This document shows, one piece after another, positions 1 to 5,732 of a DNA stretch of 5,791 bases. Source of the stretch: Pontiellaceae bacterium (GTDB lineage: Bacteria > Verrucomicrobiota > Kiritimatiellia > Kiritimatiellales > Tichowtungiaceae). The translations under genes were made by a program, and so were the position numbers. Each line of letters starts with the position of its first letter. Position 1 is the stretch's first letter. The stretch lies in the NCBI GenBank assembly GCA_025457785.1, contig JALOTS010000153.1, positions 1 to 5,791 of the forward strand. Reading direction: 5' to 3'. A model generated the notes under the pieces. That model worked only from the letters and a program-made list of their open reading frames with translations. It did not search any database and was not told the origin of the DNA.

Positions 1-522
1 GAGTTGGCTTCGGATAGTGATTATGTATGTTTCCATATGCAGTTTTCTCACAGGGGACTTGAACCCCATTAACAACACGCCCGTGCCGGGCGTACACAAT
101 TGATCGGACGACTGGATGCGCAATTTGGGCTCCTGGTCAGCGCCGACGCTGAGACTGCCGACGACATCCACCCGGTCGCCGCGCCGGGGAAGCTGTCCGG
201 CGGCCTCCAGCGCATCGGTCTGCGCCTTGCCGCCCATCACCGCAATCTCGCCGCTGCCGTCGCGCAGATTAAACACCATGCCTCCGGATTGAAAAATAAA
301 GGTGTCGCGGACCACTTCGCCGGAGACTCGAACCATGGCAAAATTCATAGTCGGCGTAATTTCACCGATCCGGATGCGGGGAATGTCACGGCTCACCGAA
401 AAAAGATAAAGGAGAATCAGCCCGGCAACCGCCAGTACCAGCGAAGCAACCTGAAGCACCCGGATACGCAAGGGACGTTTAACCTGAGGTCCATAGGCCG
501 GACTGTTTTCCTCAAAACTCAT
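1..522 (-). CDS. Membrane-anchored OB-fold protein, 3' end open or disrupted
   Basis: ATG at 522-520 follows a GGGGAGG Shine-Dalgarno run and lies 32 bp after the mlaD stop, so it is probably in the same transcript. The N terminus is a short polar, basic segment (residues 1-21), then one membrane helix at about 22-42, then a soluble domain at about 50-142. That domain contains 'RIGEITPTMNFAMVRVSGEV', 'FNLRDGSGEIAVMG' and 'GDRVDVVGSLSV', the strand and glycine pattern of an OB fold of the nucleic-acid-binding/helicase-type class. By topology it would sit on the outer side of the inner membrane, where DNA binding is not obvious; OB folds also bind proteins and sugars, so I assign no function. 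No stop codon occurs before base 1 (174 codons), but residues after about 142 (position 97) no longer look like an OB protein. A one-base shift there would reach a TAA at 70-72. The real end is therefore uncertain: frameshift, truncation or junction. The gene and its start are fairly secure; its last 30 codons are not. Confidence 0.75.
   Translation of the reverse strand, partial: MSFEENSPAYGPQVKRPLRIRVLQVASLVLAVAGLILLYLFSVSRDIPRIRIGEITPTMNFAMVRVSGEVVRDTFIFQSGGMVFNLRDGSGEIAVMGGKAQTDALEAAGQLPRRGDRVDVVGSLSVGADQEPKLRIQSSDQLCTPGTGVLLMGFKSPVRKLHMETYIITIRSQL
53..67 (-). other. tRNA T-arm-like hairpin (possible tRNA 3' remnant)
   Basis: On the minus strand GGGG-TTCAAGT-CCCC forms a 4-bp stem with a 7-base loop that matches the consensus T-loop (TTC, purine, A, N, pyrimidine). 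It is the form common in tRNA-Leu and tRNA-Ser type genes. No D-arm, anticodon arm or matching 5' acceptor strand precedes it; that space is occupied by the OB-fold reading frame. It cannot be an intact tRNA. It could be a 3' tRNA remnant of the kind left at an integration site, or a coincidence. Confidence 0.25.
77..93. repeat. GC-rich 7-bp hairpin
   Basis: ACGCCCG and CGGGCGT form a perfect 7-bp inverted repeat around a 3-base loop. On the minus strand it is followed by GTTGTTAAT, which is only weakly U-rich, so it would be a poor intrinsic terminator. It lies exactly where the OB-fold similarity of the overlapping reading frame fades, 9 bp before the T-arm-like sequence. It could be a weak terminator, a variable-arm-like stem, or part of a junction. 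Confidence 0.45.
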
Positions 523-554
523 TGCCTCCCCTTTTTCCGCACGAGGCGGCTCCC

Positions 555-1490
555 TTAAAACGCGCCGAAGAAAATCGTGCTGAAGGTGGTGACGGGCGAC
601 GTTTCGCGCATGTCGTCAATGGCCGCGCGCAGCTCTCCGAGAAGTTTCTGCGCTTCGACATAAATCGCATCGTCATTGACCAGCTTGCCCAGCGTTCCTT
701 CGTTCGATCCGATCTTATCCGTGATCGTACGAAAATTGGTCAGTGATGCCGTGAGATCCTGATAAAGCTGATCGTCTCCGGACAACAGTTTGCCCAGCGT
801 ACCCTCTCCGTTCGCCAGCCGGGCGCTGACCTCCTTCAGATTCGCCACTGTGGAATGCAGATCATTATAAACGGTTTCCTCGTTCAACAGTCTGCCGAGC
901 GTTCCCTCGCCTTTGGCCAGTTTATCACTGACCGTTCGCAGATTCGAGATTGTCTCCTGCAGGCCGTTATACATGGCATCGTCGTAAATGAGTTTACCCA
1001 GCGTTCCTTCGCCCCTCGAAATCTGATCGGTGATTTTCCGGAAATCAAGAACGACCCGGCCCAGTTCATCGAGAATGTCGATAGGCGCTGTGCCCGCGAG
1101 CATCGTGCCTTCCGGCAGCACCGGCGCATCCGCCGGACCTTCGTCGATTCGAAGCTGTTTTCCGCCCAGCATGGAGGTGGCAACCACTTCCACTTTATAT
1201 CCCTCGCGGAATTTCACGGGGCTGTCCAGATCCGCGCGCAAAACAACCTGATTGTTTTCCAATTGCAGTGATTTCACTACGCCCACCTTCATCCCGCGGA
1301 AGAAGACGTTATCGCCTTTGCGCAATCCGTTGACTTCATTGAAATGAACTGTCAGAGGATATTTTATGGCCGACCACCATTTCTCCCGGCTGAGAACCAC
1401 CGTGAAAAAGAAGAGGGCGACGAGAATAACGAACATAAAGAAGCCGACGAGGACTTCAATACTGAGCTCTTTATTGTATTTATCAGACAT
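555..1490 (-). CDS. mlaD: MCE-domain phospholipid transport protein MlaD, with repeat tail
   Basis: Substrate-binding component of an inner-membrane ABC lipid transporter; MCE proteins form hexameric rings on the periplasmic face of MlaE and give lipids a path through the periplasm (family knowledge). The 311-aa product has a cytoplasmic N terminus, one membrane helix at about 11-33, and an MCE domain at about 43-135. Visible in the domain are 'VNGLRKGDNVFFRGMKVGVV' (51-70) and the 'VVATSMLGGKQLRI' strand (102-115), typical of the family. A tail at about 153-296 holds four copies of a roughly 34-residue repeat headed by GEGTLGKL, then a hydrophobic end, TTFSTIFFGAF. E. coli MlaD is much shorter (about 183 aa) and lacks this tail. 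I chose ATG 1490 because 'GGAGAAAC' gives a good ribosome site and the next residues lead straight into the membrane helix; the frame is open upstream to 1622 but that part lies within mlaF. The start overlaps the end of mlaF by 8 bp. Confidence 0.93.
   Translation of the reverse strand: MSDKYNKELSIEVLVGFFMFVILVALFFFTVVLSREKWWSAIKYPLTVHFNEVNGLRKGDNVFFRGMKVGVVKSLQLENNQVVLRADLDSPVKFREGYKVEVVATSMLGGKQLRIDEGPADAPVLPEGTMLAGTAPIDILDELGRVVLDFRKITDQISRGEGTLGKLIYDDAMYNGLQETISNLRTVSDKLAKGEGTLGRLLNEETVYNDLHSTVANLKEVSARLANGEGTLGKLLSGDDQLYQDLTASLTNFRTITDKIGSNEGTLGKLVNDDAIYVEAQKLLGELRAAIDDMRETSPVTTFSTIFFGAF
603..1034 (-). repeat. Four 34-35-residue GEGTLGKL repeats within mlaD
   Basis: In the MlaD product the motif GEGTLGKL (or close variants) starts at residues 160, 194, 228 and 263, giving periods of 34, 34 and 35. 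Each unit reads roughly GEGTLGKL, two to four polar or acidic residues, a tyrosine, then an amphipathic helix with NLR or NFR and DK. The third unit carries one extra residue (SGDDQLY against NEETVY). The copies are conserved in protein but clearly diverged in DNA, so this is an old duplication and not a recent slippage array. Tails with this motif occur on MCE proteins of several non-proteobacterial phyla; the amphipathic helices probably extend the hexamer as a helical bundle (inference). Confidence 0.9.
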
Positions 1491-2253
1491 GTTTCTCCAT
1501 TCCTTTCTCCCATGCACCCCGTCGGGTGATGTACTGAGACTCAAGGAAGCGTTGTACCGTTTCGTTGGTTGATTTAATAAACTCCTGCGGACGGGCGTTT
1601 TCCACAATTTTTCCGCCGTCAATCATCATGATATGGGTACCGATTGCCAGCGCACTGTGCAGGTCGTGCGTAACGACGACACTCGTGATGCCAAGTTCTT
1701 TACGCAGATTTTCGATCAGTTGATCAATCAGGCGCGATGTGACCGGATCGAGACCGGAAGTCGGTTCATCGTAGAGGATGATTTCCGGATCCATGACAAT
1801 GGCCCGGGCGAGACCGACGCGCTTCTGCATGCCGCCGGAAAGATCCGACGGAAATTTTTCCATTGCCTCTTCCATATTGAGCAGGCGCAGTTTTTCACGG
1901 ACTGTCTTTTCGATTTCCGCTTCGGTCATTTTCGTATGTTCCCGAAGCGGCAGCGCCACGTTTTCAAAAACGGAAAGCCATTGCAGAAGCGCCGCGCCCT
2001 GAAACAGCACACCGAACCGGCGGCGGATGCGTTCCAGTTTTTTCCCGCGAGCCGCGCTGATCAGATCCTCACCGATACGGATCGTGCCGGAGTCCGGCAA
2101 AAGCAGTTGCACCATATGCTTCAGCGTAACGCTTTTGCCCGCCCCGGAAAGACCGACTATTACGAACGTTTCGCCCTTCGGCACTTCAAAACTGACCTCA
2201 TTAAGGACCATTTTGCCGCCGAGCTTTTTGGTGACTTTGTCAAAAATGATCAT
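1483..2253 (-). CDS. mlaF: Phospholipid ABC transporter ATP-binding protein MlaF
   Basis: Cytoplasmic ATPase that powers the MlaE permease. All nucleotide-binding motifs are intact in the 256-aa product: Walker A GLSGAGKS (34-41), Q-loop Gln85 in GVLFQGAAL, signature LSGGMQKR (138-145), Walker B IILYDEP with catalytic Glu163, D-loop SGLD (166-169) and switch His196 in VVTHDLHS. The GLSGAGKS form, LFQGAALLQWLSVFENVALPL and the GGMQKRVGLARAI stretch are characteristic of the MlaF/Ttg2A/Mkl subfamily. Length is near that of E. coli MlaF (269 aa). The ATG at 2253 overlaps the mlaE stop as ATGA, and only a weak distant AAGG precedes it, so translation is probably coupled to mlaE. The last eight bases overlap mlaD. 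The C-terminal ~25 residues beyond the ATPase core are basic and may contact partners; E. coli MlaF uses its C-terminal extension for oligomerisation and MlaB regulation, but no mlaB is present in this window. Confidence 0.97.
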   Translation of the reverse strand: MIIFDKVTKKLGGKMVLNEVSFEVPKGETFVIVGLSGAGKSVTLKHMVQLLLPDSGTIRIGEDLISAARGKKLERIRRRFGVLFQGAALLQWLSVFENVALPLREHTKMTEAEIEKTVREKLRLLNMEEAMEKFPSDLSGGMQKRVGLARAIVMDPEIILYDEPTSGLDPVTSRLIDQLIENLRKELGITSVVVTHDLHSALAIGTHIMMIDGGKIVENARPQEFIKSTNETVQRFLESQYITRRGAWEKGMEKHV

Positions 2254-3071
2254 ATATAAAACAGCCTTGTAATCATATAGCCGACCGTCAGGATCAACAG
2301 GAATGAAATAATCACAGTGCTTCGGGTTGAACGTCCAACCCCGACAGCGCCTTCGGAGGTGGTCAATCCCTGATAGCAGGAGACCGTGGCAATCATAATG
2401 CCGAAAACAACCGCCTTAAAAAGACCGACGTAAAGATCTTTGTTTTCCGCGTAGCGGACGGCGTTATCAAAGTAAGCCGGGAAGGCCACCCCTAATTGGG
2501 TGGAGCCGACAATTCCTCCGCCCAGAATGCCGAGAATATTGGTGTACACCGTCAGAATCGGCATCATCACCGCCAGCGCCACCAGACGGGGCATAACCAG
2601 AAAGCGGTTCGGATTGATCGACATCACTTCCAGGGCGGAAATTTCTTCGGAAACAGCCATCGTTCCGATCTGCGCGGCGATGGCGGAACCGACACTGGCC
2701 GCAATGATCAGACCGGTCATAAACGGCCCCATTTCCCGGATCATCACCACCGTCACCGCCGTTCCGATATTGACCTCCTGTCCGAAGCGGCGCAGTTCCA
2801 GGCCGGTTTGCAGAGCCAGAATCATCCCGGTGAAAAAAGCTACAACCGTAATGACGCCGAGGCTTTTAATTCCTGTTACATACAATTGCATGGCCGTTTC
2901 ACGGCGGGCCCGCGGACGCCAGAGAGTGCGGATATAAAGGGTCGCCGAAGCCAGCATGATCAGAGCGTTGCCCGCATCGTGACACGACAGCAGAATAATC
3001 CGGCCCAGCCGGCGGAATGACCGGATCGGCAGATCGAAATATCTGAAGACTTCTCTAAACGGCGCAATCAT
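2250..3071 (-). CDS. mlaE: Phospholipid ABC transporter permease MlaE
   Basis: Inner-membrane permease of the MCE lipid transporter; two copies form the membrane channel under the MlaD ring and dock MlaF. The 273-aa product (E. coli MlaE is 260) has an amphipathic N-terminal segment with interfacial helices (about 1-55), then hydrophobic segments at roughly 68-92, 103-130, 158-190, 213-233 and 250-271. Family signatures are clear: REMGPFMTGLIIAASVGSAI (112-131), the cytoplasmic coupling helix SEEISALEVMSINPNRFLVM (141-160), and GAVGVGRSTRSTVI (241-254). The ATG at 3071 overlaps the upstream stop by 4 bp (ATGA), preceded by a weak GGGAAAGAAG. It therefore appears translationally coupled to the repeat protein upstream and, by another ATGA, to mlaF downstream. 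No key motif is missing. Confidence 0.96.
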   Translation of the reverse strand: MIAPFREVFRYFDLPIRSFRRLGRIILLSCHDAGNALIMLASATLYIRTLWRPRARRETAMQLYVTGIKSLGVITVVAFFTGMILALQTGLELRRFGQEVNIGTAVTVVMIREMGPFMTGLIIAASVGSAIAAQIGTMAVSEEISALEVMSINPNRFLVMPRLVALAVMMPILTVYTNILGILGGGIVGSTQLGVAFPAYFDNAVRYAENKDLYVGLFKAVVFGIMIATVSCYQGLTTSEGAVGVGRSTRSTVIISFLLILTVGYMITRLFYI

Positions 3072-4381
3072 TCTTCTTTCCCGAAATGGATAAAATAAAG
3101 GAGGCGCATACTTCGCGCATCGCCCTCTCTTCTATACGACATGAGACCTTTCAGTAAAGACCATTCCTTCCGTTCAACCTCCGGTTCGCTTTCACTGTGC
3201 CATGCGAACCAGAGCAAATCCTTCTCAACAACGCCCTCCCGGCCCGTTCGTTTATAAAGCGTCCAGAGCGGCGCCCAGTTGCGCTCAACCGGAGCGCTCC
3301 CTTTAACCGGCCAGATTTCCAGCATCCGGAAACGGGAGGTATCGCCTTCATTCTGCCAGCTCATCAGCGGCCAGATTCTCCAATAATTGGAAAGTTCGAC
3401 GGGTTCCGTTTTCAAAGGATCCGGCAAAACCGTTCGTTCAAAAGTAAAAAACGGCATCGCCATCCGGCGGGTTTTAATCCGGTCCGACTCCTGCGCTTTC
3501 TCGGACCAGAAGATCGGCCAAAGCAGGAAGGTGCGGTGCTTCAGTCCACCTGCGTACTGCTTTTTTCCCCAGAGCGGCCAGACATAAAACTTGTCCTGCC
3601 TGTTGCCGTCTATCCGCTGAATGAACGGCCACGGACAATAGAGCTTATTCTGTTTTTCACCCGCCGTGAACCGGAAAAACGGAGGAATCAGCCAAAAGGT
3701 TTTTTCATGCTCCATATTTGCCCGCCCGCAAAGCGGGAACAGCATCCAGGCATGACCGGAATTGCCCGGATAAAAATAATCGGCGGAAGTCCAGAACGGC
3801 CAAAAGAGAAACCGCTTTTCATACCGGTTTTCCCGCACCGATTTTCCAACGATAGGGAACAGACGGTCGCGCTGAACGCCCTCGCCGCGCGTGCGGGAAT
3901 AAACCGGCCAAAACACGCTGGTGGTCTCCAGATCGTTAATCCGGCTTTCCCCATAGATTGGAAACAGCGCGAACCGGATTTCGTCGCGTCCAAGAAACTC
4001 ATGAATGGTTCCGCCCAGCGGGAAAATGGCGAAATAGCCCTTTCCGGCGGCATCGCGCCCCTGAAAACAGATCGGCAGCAGCCAGTTCCGTTCACGCGGC
4101 GTTTCATCCTGAACATTAAATGTGCGGGTGTACCAGAAAATCAGCGCGCGGGAACTTTCTTCGTCTTTAAATTCCTTGCTCGAATAAAGCGGCCAAAACA
4201 CATCACGGAATTCCCTCTCTTCCGTCACCGTGTGTGAATAAAAAGGGCGGACTGCAAAGAACGACTCTGAATTCGTTTCCAGATTTTCATAAAACGGATT
4301 GAAGCTTCCGGCCGACACGCCGCAACAAACCGCCGAAGCAGCCAGCATCCAACCCAACTTCCCTGACGGACTTCTCCTCAT
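3068..4381 (-). CDS. Exported protein of ~20 short W/F-P aromatic repeats, unknown function
   Basis: I do not recognise a named family. The 437-aa product begins with a basic stretch and a hydrophobic core (residues 1-24) ending in VSA-GS, a plausible signal peptidase I site, so it is probably exported. The rest is a long run of short aromatic strands centred on [FW]-P-hydrophobic: for example FWPLYS (62), IFPLGG (119), LFPIYG (139), FWPVYS (157), LFPIVG (174), FWPFWT (193), LFPLCG (214), VWPLWG (267), LWPIFW (287), IWPLMS (336) and IWPVKG (356). There are about 20 in all, mostly 17-20 residues apart and separated by charged turns. Such alternation suggests an all-beta protein: a membrane beta-barrel, a propeller or a solenoid. 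The last copies (371 onward) have lost the proline. ATG 4381 has no clear ribosome site upstream, but later starts would remove the basic part of the signal. The stop overlaps mlaE, so a role with the lipid transporter is likely by context only. Confidence 0.88.
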   Translation of the reverse strand: MRRSPSGKLGWMLAASAVCCGVSAGSFNPFYENLETNSESFFAVRPFYSHTVTEEREFRDVFWPLYSSKEFKDEESSRALIFWYTRTFNVQDETPRERNWLLPICFQGRDAAGKGYFAIFPLGGTIHEFLGRDEIRFALFPIYGESRINDLETTSVFWPVYSRTRGEGVQRDRLFPIVGKSVRENRYEKRFLFWPFWTSADYFYPGNSGHAWMLFPLCGRANMEHEKTFWLIPPFFRFTAGEKQNKLYCPWPFIQRIDGNRQDKFYVWPLWGKKQYAGGLKHRTFLLWPIFWSEKAQESDRIKTRRMAMPFFTFERTVLPDPLKTEPVELSNYWRIWPLMSWQNEGDTSRFRMLEIWPVKGSAPVERNWAPLWTLYKRTGREGVVEKDLLWFAWHSESEPEVERKEWSLLKGLMSYRREGDARSMRLLYFIHFGKEE

Positions 4382-4427
4382 TGGCGGGAAACGCTAACAA
4401 AGCCGCCGGTCAGAAAAAAGCTTTCTC

Positions 4428-4433
4428 TGTCAA
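4428..4433 (-). promoter_or_regulatory. Possible -35 element (TTGACA)
   Basis: A perfect TTGACA reads on the minus strand in the 135-bp gap upstream of the repeat protein and mlaEFD, about 50 bp before the start codon. At a spacing of 16-18 bp the sequence is GC-rich and no TATAAT-like -10 is visible, so this is only a candidate. The rest of the gap (4382-4516) shows nothing else apart from the hairpin at 4479-4503 and two copies of CCGCCGGT. Confidence 0.2.
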
Positions 4434-4478
4434 AAGACTCCGCCGGTTTCAGCCAGACACCCCGGATTACCGGATATA

Positions 4479-4503
4479 AGCCGTGTTGTATTTCAGCACG
4501 GCT
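4479..4503 (-). terminator. Hairpin after the 220-aa gene, likely weak terminator
   Basis: AGCCGTG and CACGGCT form a perfect 7-bp stem 13 bp beyond the TAG stop of the 220-aa gene. In the minus-strand RNA the stem is followed by UUAUAU, a short U/A run. Inside the stem a C-A mismatch is followed by two more pairs and an AAAUA loop; in a plus-strand RNA the same positions would form an unbroken 10-bp stem with one G-U pair, but no U-tract follows there. Position favours a terminator separating the secretion/pilus-like genes from the mla unit. Confidence 0.5.
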
Positions 4504-4516
4504 CAGGTTTGGCAGG

Positions 4517-5179
4517 CTATAAAACTTCGCCGATCCGCACCGTTTTGTTTTCACCTTTAACAGAAAACATCACGGCCGTTGGGGCAATGGCTTTTACCTG
4601 CGTACTCCGGTTGACCCAATCTCCGACTTTATACGTCCTCCCGTTGATTACCGCAAGATTGCGACCTTCCTGAGCACTCACCTTTTCAACTATTACCGCG
4701 CCGGTCTTCGCCGCTGTAAATTTAAACTCTCCCTTCATGGGAACCAGAACATCAACCCCGTCAACCGAGAAAAGAACTCCCTCGTTTGATATTTCCTTGA
4801 TTTCACAGCCGAGAACGTTATCCCCCGGACCAACCAACGACCCGTTTACCACTGCGGCCAAAACCTGATCCGATGTCTTCATCAGACCTGTCACGCGCAG
4901 GGAATCCGTCTCTACCGCCGCAACGCTTTCGCCCTGCTGATTCTTAAGCGCCTCAACTTCCGGGTCAACCAGCACATATTGTCTGGGATCCTCTGCCACG
5001 GCATAGACCGCTTCCAAAGCAATCCTAGCCTCACTTGTTTTTTTCGAAACAGACTCCGCCTTATTCCGGATTTTCACCTGGCTCGAAGAGGTGATAAAAA
5101 ACCTTCTTTCCGCATGGAAAACAACCATAGAAAACAATCCCGCCGCACAAACAGTCAACGCATAGGTTTCTTTTTTCAC
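4517..5179 (-). CDS. Single-pass protein with two GspC/PilP/GspB-like beta domains
   Basis: A 220-aa bitopic inner-membrane protein: short basic N terminus, membrane helix at about 6-23, a polar and probably helical linker (30-65), then two related domains. Domain 1 (about 94-147) contains 'LAAVVNGSLVGPGDNVLG' followed by 'IKEISNEGVLFSVDGVDVLV'. Domain 2 (about 163-217) contains 'LAVINGRTYKVGDWV' followed by 'VKAIAPTAVMFSVKGENKTV'. The pattern 'A-V-I-N-G-x-x-Y-x-V-G-D ... V-x-x-I ... V-x-F-x-V-x-G' is that of the small beta domain shared by GspC (HR region), PilP and GspB, which link inner-membrane assembly platforms to the secretin. Having two copies is unlike standard PilP or GspC. The start is GTG at 5179, fixed by an excellent AGGAGGTG site and a 4-bp overlap with the upstream stop. 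The assignment rests on fold pattern and on the PilO-like neighbour; identity as a particular Gsp or Pil protein is not established. Confidence 0.85.
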   Translation of the reverse strand: MKKETYALTVCAAGLFSMVVFHAERRFFITSSSQVKIRNKAESVSKKTSEARIALEAVYAVAEDPRQYVLVDPEVEALKNQQGESVAAVETDSLRVTGLMKTSDQVLAAVVNGSLVGPGDNVLGCEIKEISNEGVLFSVDGVDVLVPMKGEFKFTAAKTGAVIVEKVSAQEGRNLAVINGRTYKVGDWVNRSTQVKAIAPTAVMFSVKGENKTVRIGEVL

Positions 5180-5727
5180 TTAACACCTCCTGCAGACTCG
5201 AAAAAAGCAAGCCGCTCAAAACCGGCTTCCAGAAACACTTTCCTCTCCCGCGTTTCCCCTGCCTTTGCCCGTGACGTGGTAGCCGAGAGCCGCCCCATTT
5301 GAATAGAAGTCAACGGATCAACCAATATATCTACCAGATAAGAACTCGCTTTATAAACCGTTCCGATATCCCCTCTAAGATTCATCGCATATTTCACTAC
5401 CAAAGAATTTTTTGAGCGGTCCGAGTCAACCGCCGTATTCAAATTCACCTCGTATTTCAGATTCAGGTCAGCCACGAGCTGATAAAACCTCTCATTCACG
5501 GGCGCAGCCTTGGTCTGTACATACCGCTTCAACAACCAGTCATTTGCATCCAATTCCGGCTGAATTAGTTCCGCCGCCGAAACATAGGCCTTCTCCTGTT
5601 CAAACCCGTCCAGATACTTAATCGTCAACCCGTAAGTTCCTGAAACCAGCACAAACCGGATCAGCAAGGGCGACAGAATCCATGCCCAAAAAACCTTTTT
5701 ATTCGCAATAAACACCGACGCATCCAT
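5176..5727 (-). CDS. PilO/GspM-like single-pass inner-membrane protein
   Basis: A 183-aa protein with a short N-terminal cytoplasmic part, one membrane helix at about 13-34, a helical, charged segment (about 38-72, probably coiled-coil) and a compact alpha/beta domain at about 76-175. The domain includes 'LVVKYAMNLRGDIGTVYKAS' (109-128), which resembles the strand-helix element of PilO/GspM domains (strand, then a helix tracking the 'G-x-x-x-x-V-x-x-F/Y-L' spacing). PilO and GspM form a ferredoxin-like fold and help build the inner-membrane platform of type IV pili and type II secretion. Length is close to those families. The ATG at 5727 follows AAAAAAAGG with good spacing and begins 5 bp after the previous stop; the stop overlaps the next gene's GTG. 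The following gene looks PilP/GspC-like, which strengthens the reading. Sequence evidence alone is weak, so the family is a moderate-confidence inference. Confidence 0.82.
   Translation of the reverse strand: MDASVFIANKKVFWAWILSPLLIRFVLVSGTYGLTIKYLDGFEQEKAYVSAAELIQPELDANDWLLKRYVQTKAAPVNERFYQLVADLNLKYEVNLNTAVDSDRSKNSLVVKYAMNLRGDIGTVYKASSYLVDILVDPLTSIQMGRLSATTSRAKAGETRERKVFLEAGFERLAFFESAGGVK
5184..5191 (-). promoter_or_regulatory. Strong ribosome binding site for a GTG start
   Basis: AGGAGGTG lies inside the last codons of the upstream PilO-like gene, 4 bases before the GTG at 5179. It is a near-perfect match to the 16S anti-Shine-Dalgarno sequence and decides the GTG start of the 220-aa protein. 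The stop and start codons overlap as GTGA. Confidence 0.85.
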
Positions 5728-5732
5728 GAGAT

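Noticed and set aside
28..93. Integron attC site or CRISPR repeat near the left edge
   Set aside because: The AACAAC and GTTGTT strings hint at attC core sites, but the required paired core and inner boxes are absent, and no direct repeat of the unit occurs in the window.
100..558. 152-codon plus-strand frame with a TTG start
   Set aside because: It lies opposite the OB-fold gene and the mlaD end. The minus-strand reading has a good ribosome site, a membrane helix and an OB fold; this one has none of these.
1491..1622. Longer N terminus for MlaD (44 extra residues)
   Set aside because: The extension lies wholly within the mlaF coding end and is rich in polar residues unrelated to MCE proteins; ATG 1490 has a good ribosome site and leads directly into the membrane helix.
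1633..2259. 208-codon open frame on the plus strand
   Set aside because: It is antisense to mlaF, whose full set of ABC motifs is unmistakable. The plus-strand product has no recognisable domain.
2496..3020. 174-codon histidine/arginine-rich frame on the plus strand
   Set aside because: It is antisense to mlaE; the low-complexity composition is a mirror of hydrophobic codons in the permease.
3197..4237. 346-codon open frame on the plus strand
   Set aside because: It lies opposite the aromatic repeat protein, lacks any recognisable domain or repeat logic, and its length follows from the skewed codon composition of the real gene. The minus-strand frame has a signal peptide, periodic repeats and overlaps with its neighbour.
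4318..4330. Possible lipobox (SAVCC) in the repeat protein signal sequence
   Set aside because: The residues before either cysteine do not fit the L-[AS]-[GA]-C pattern, and a VSA-G signal peptidase I site follows a few residues later. A lipoprotein is not excluded but not supported.
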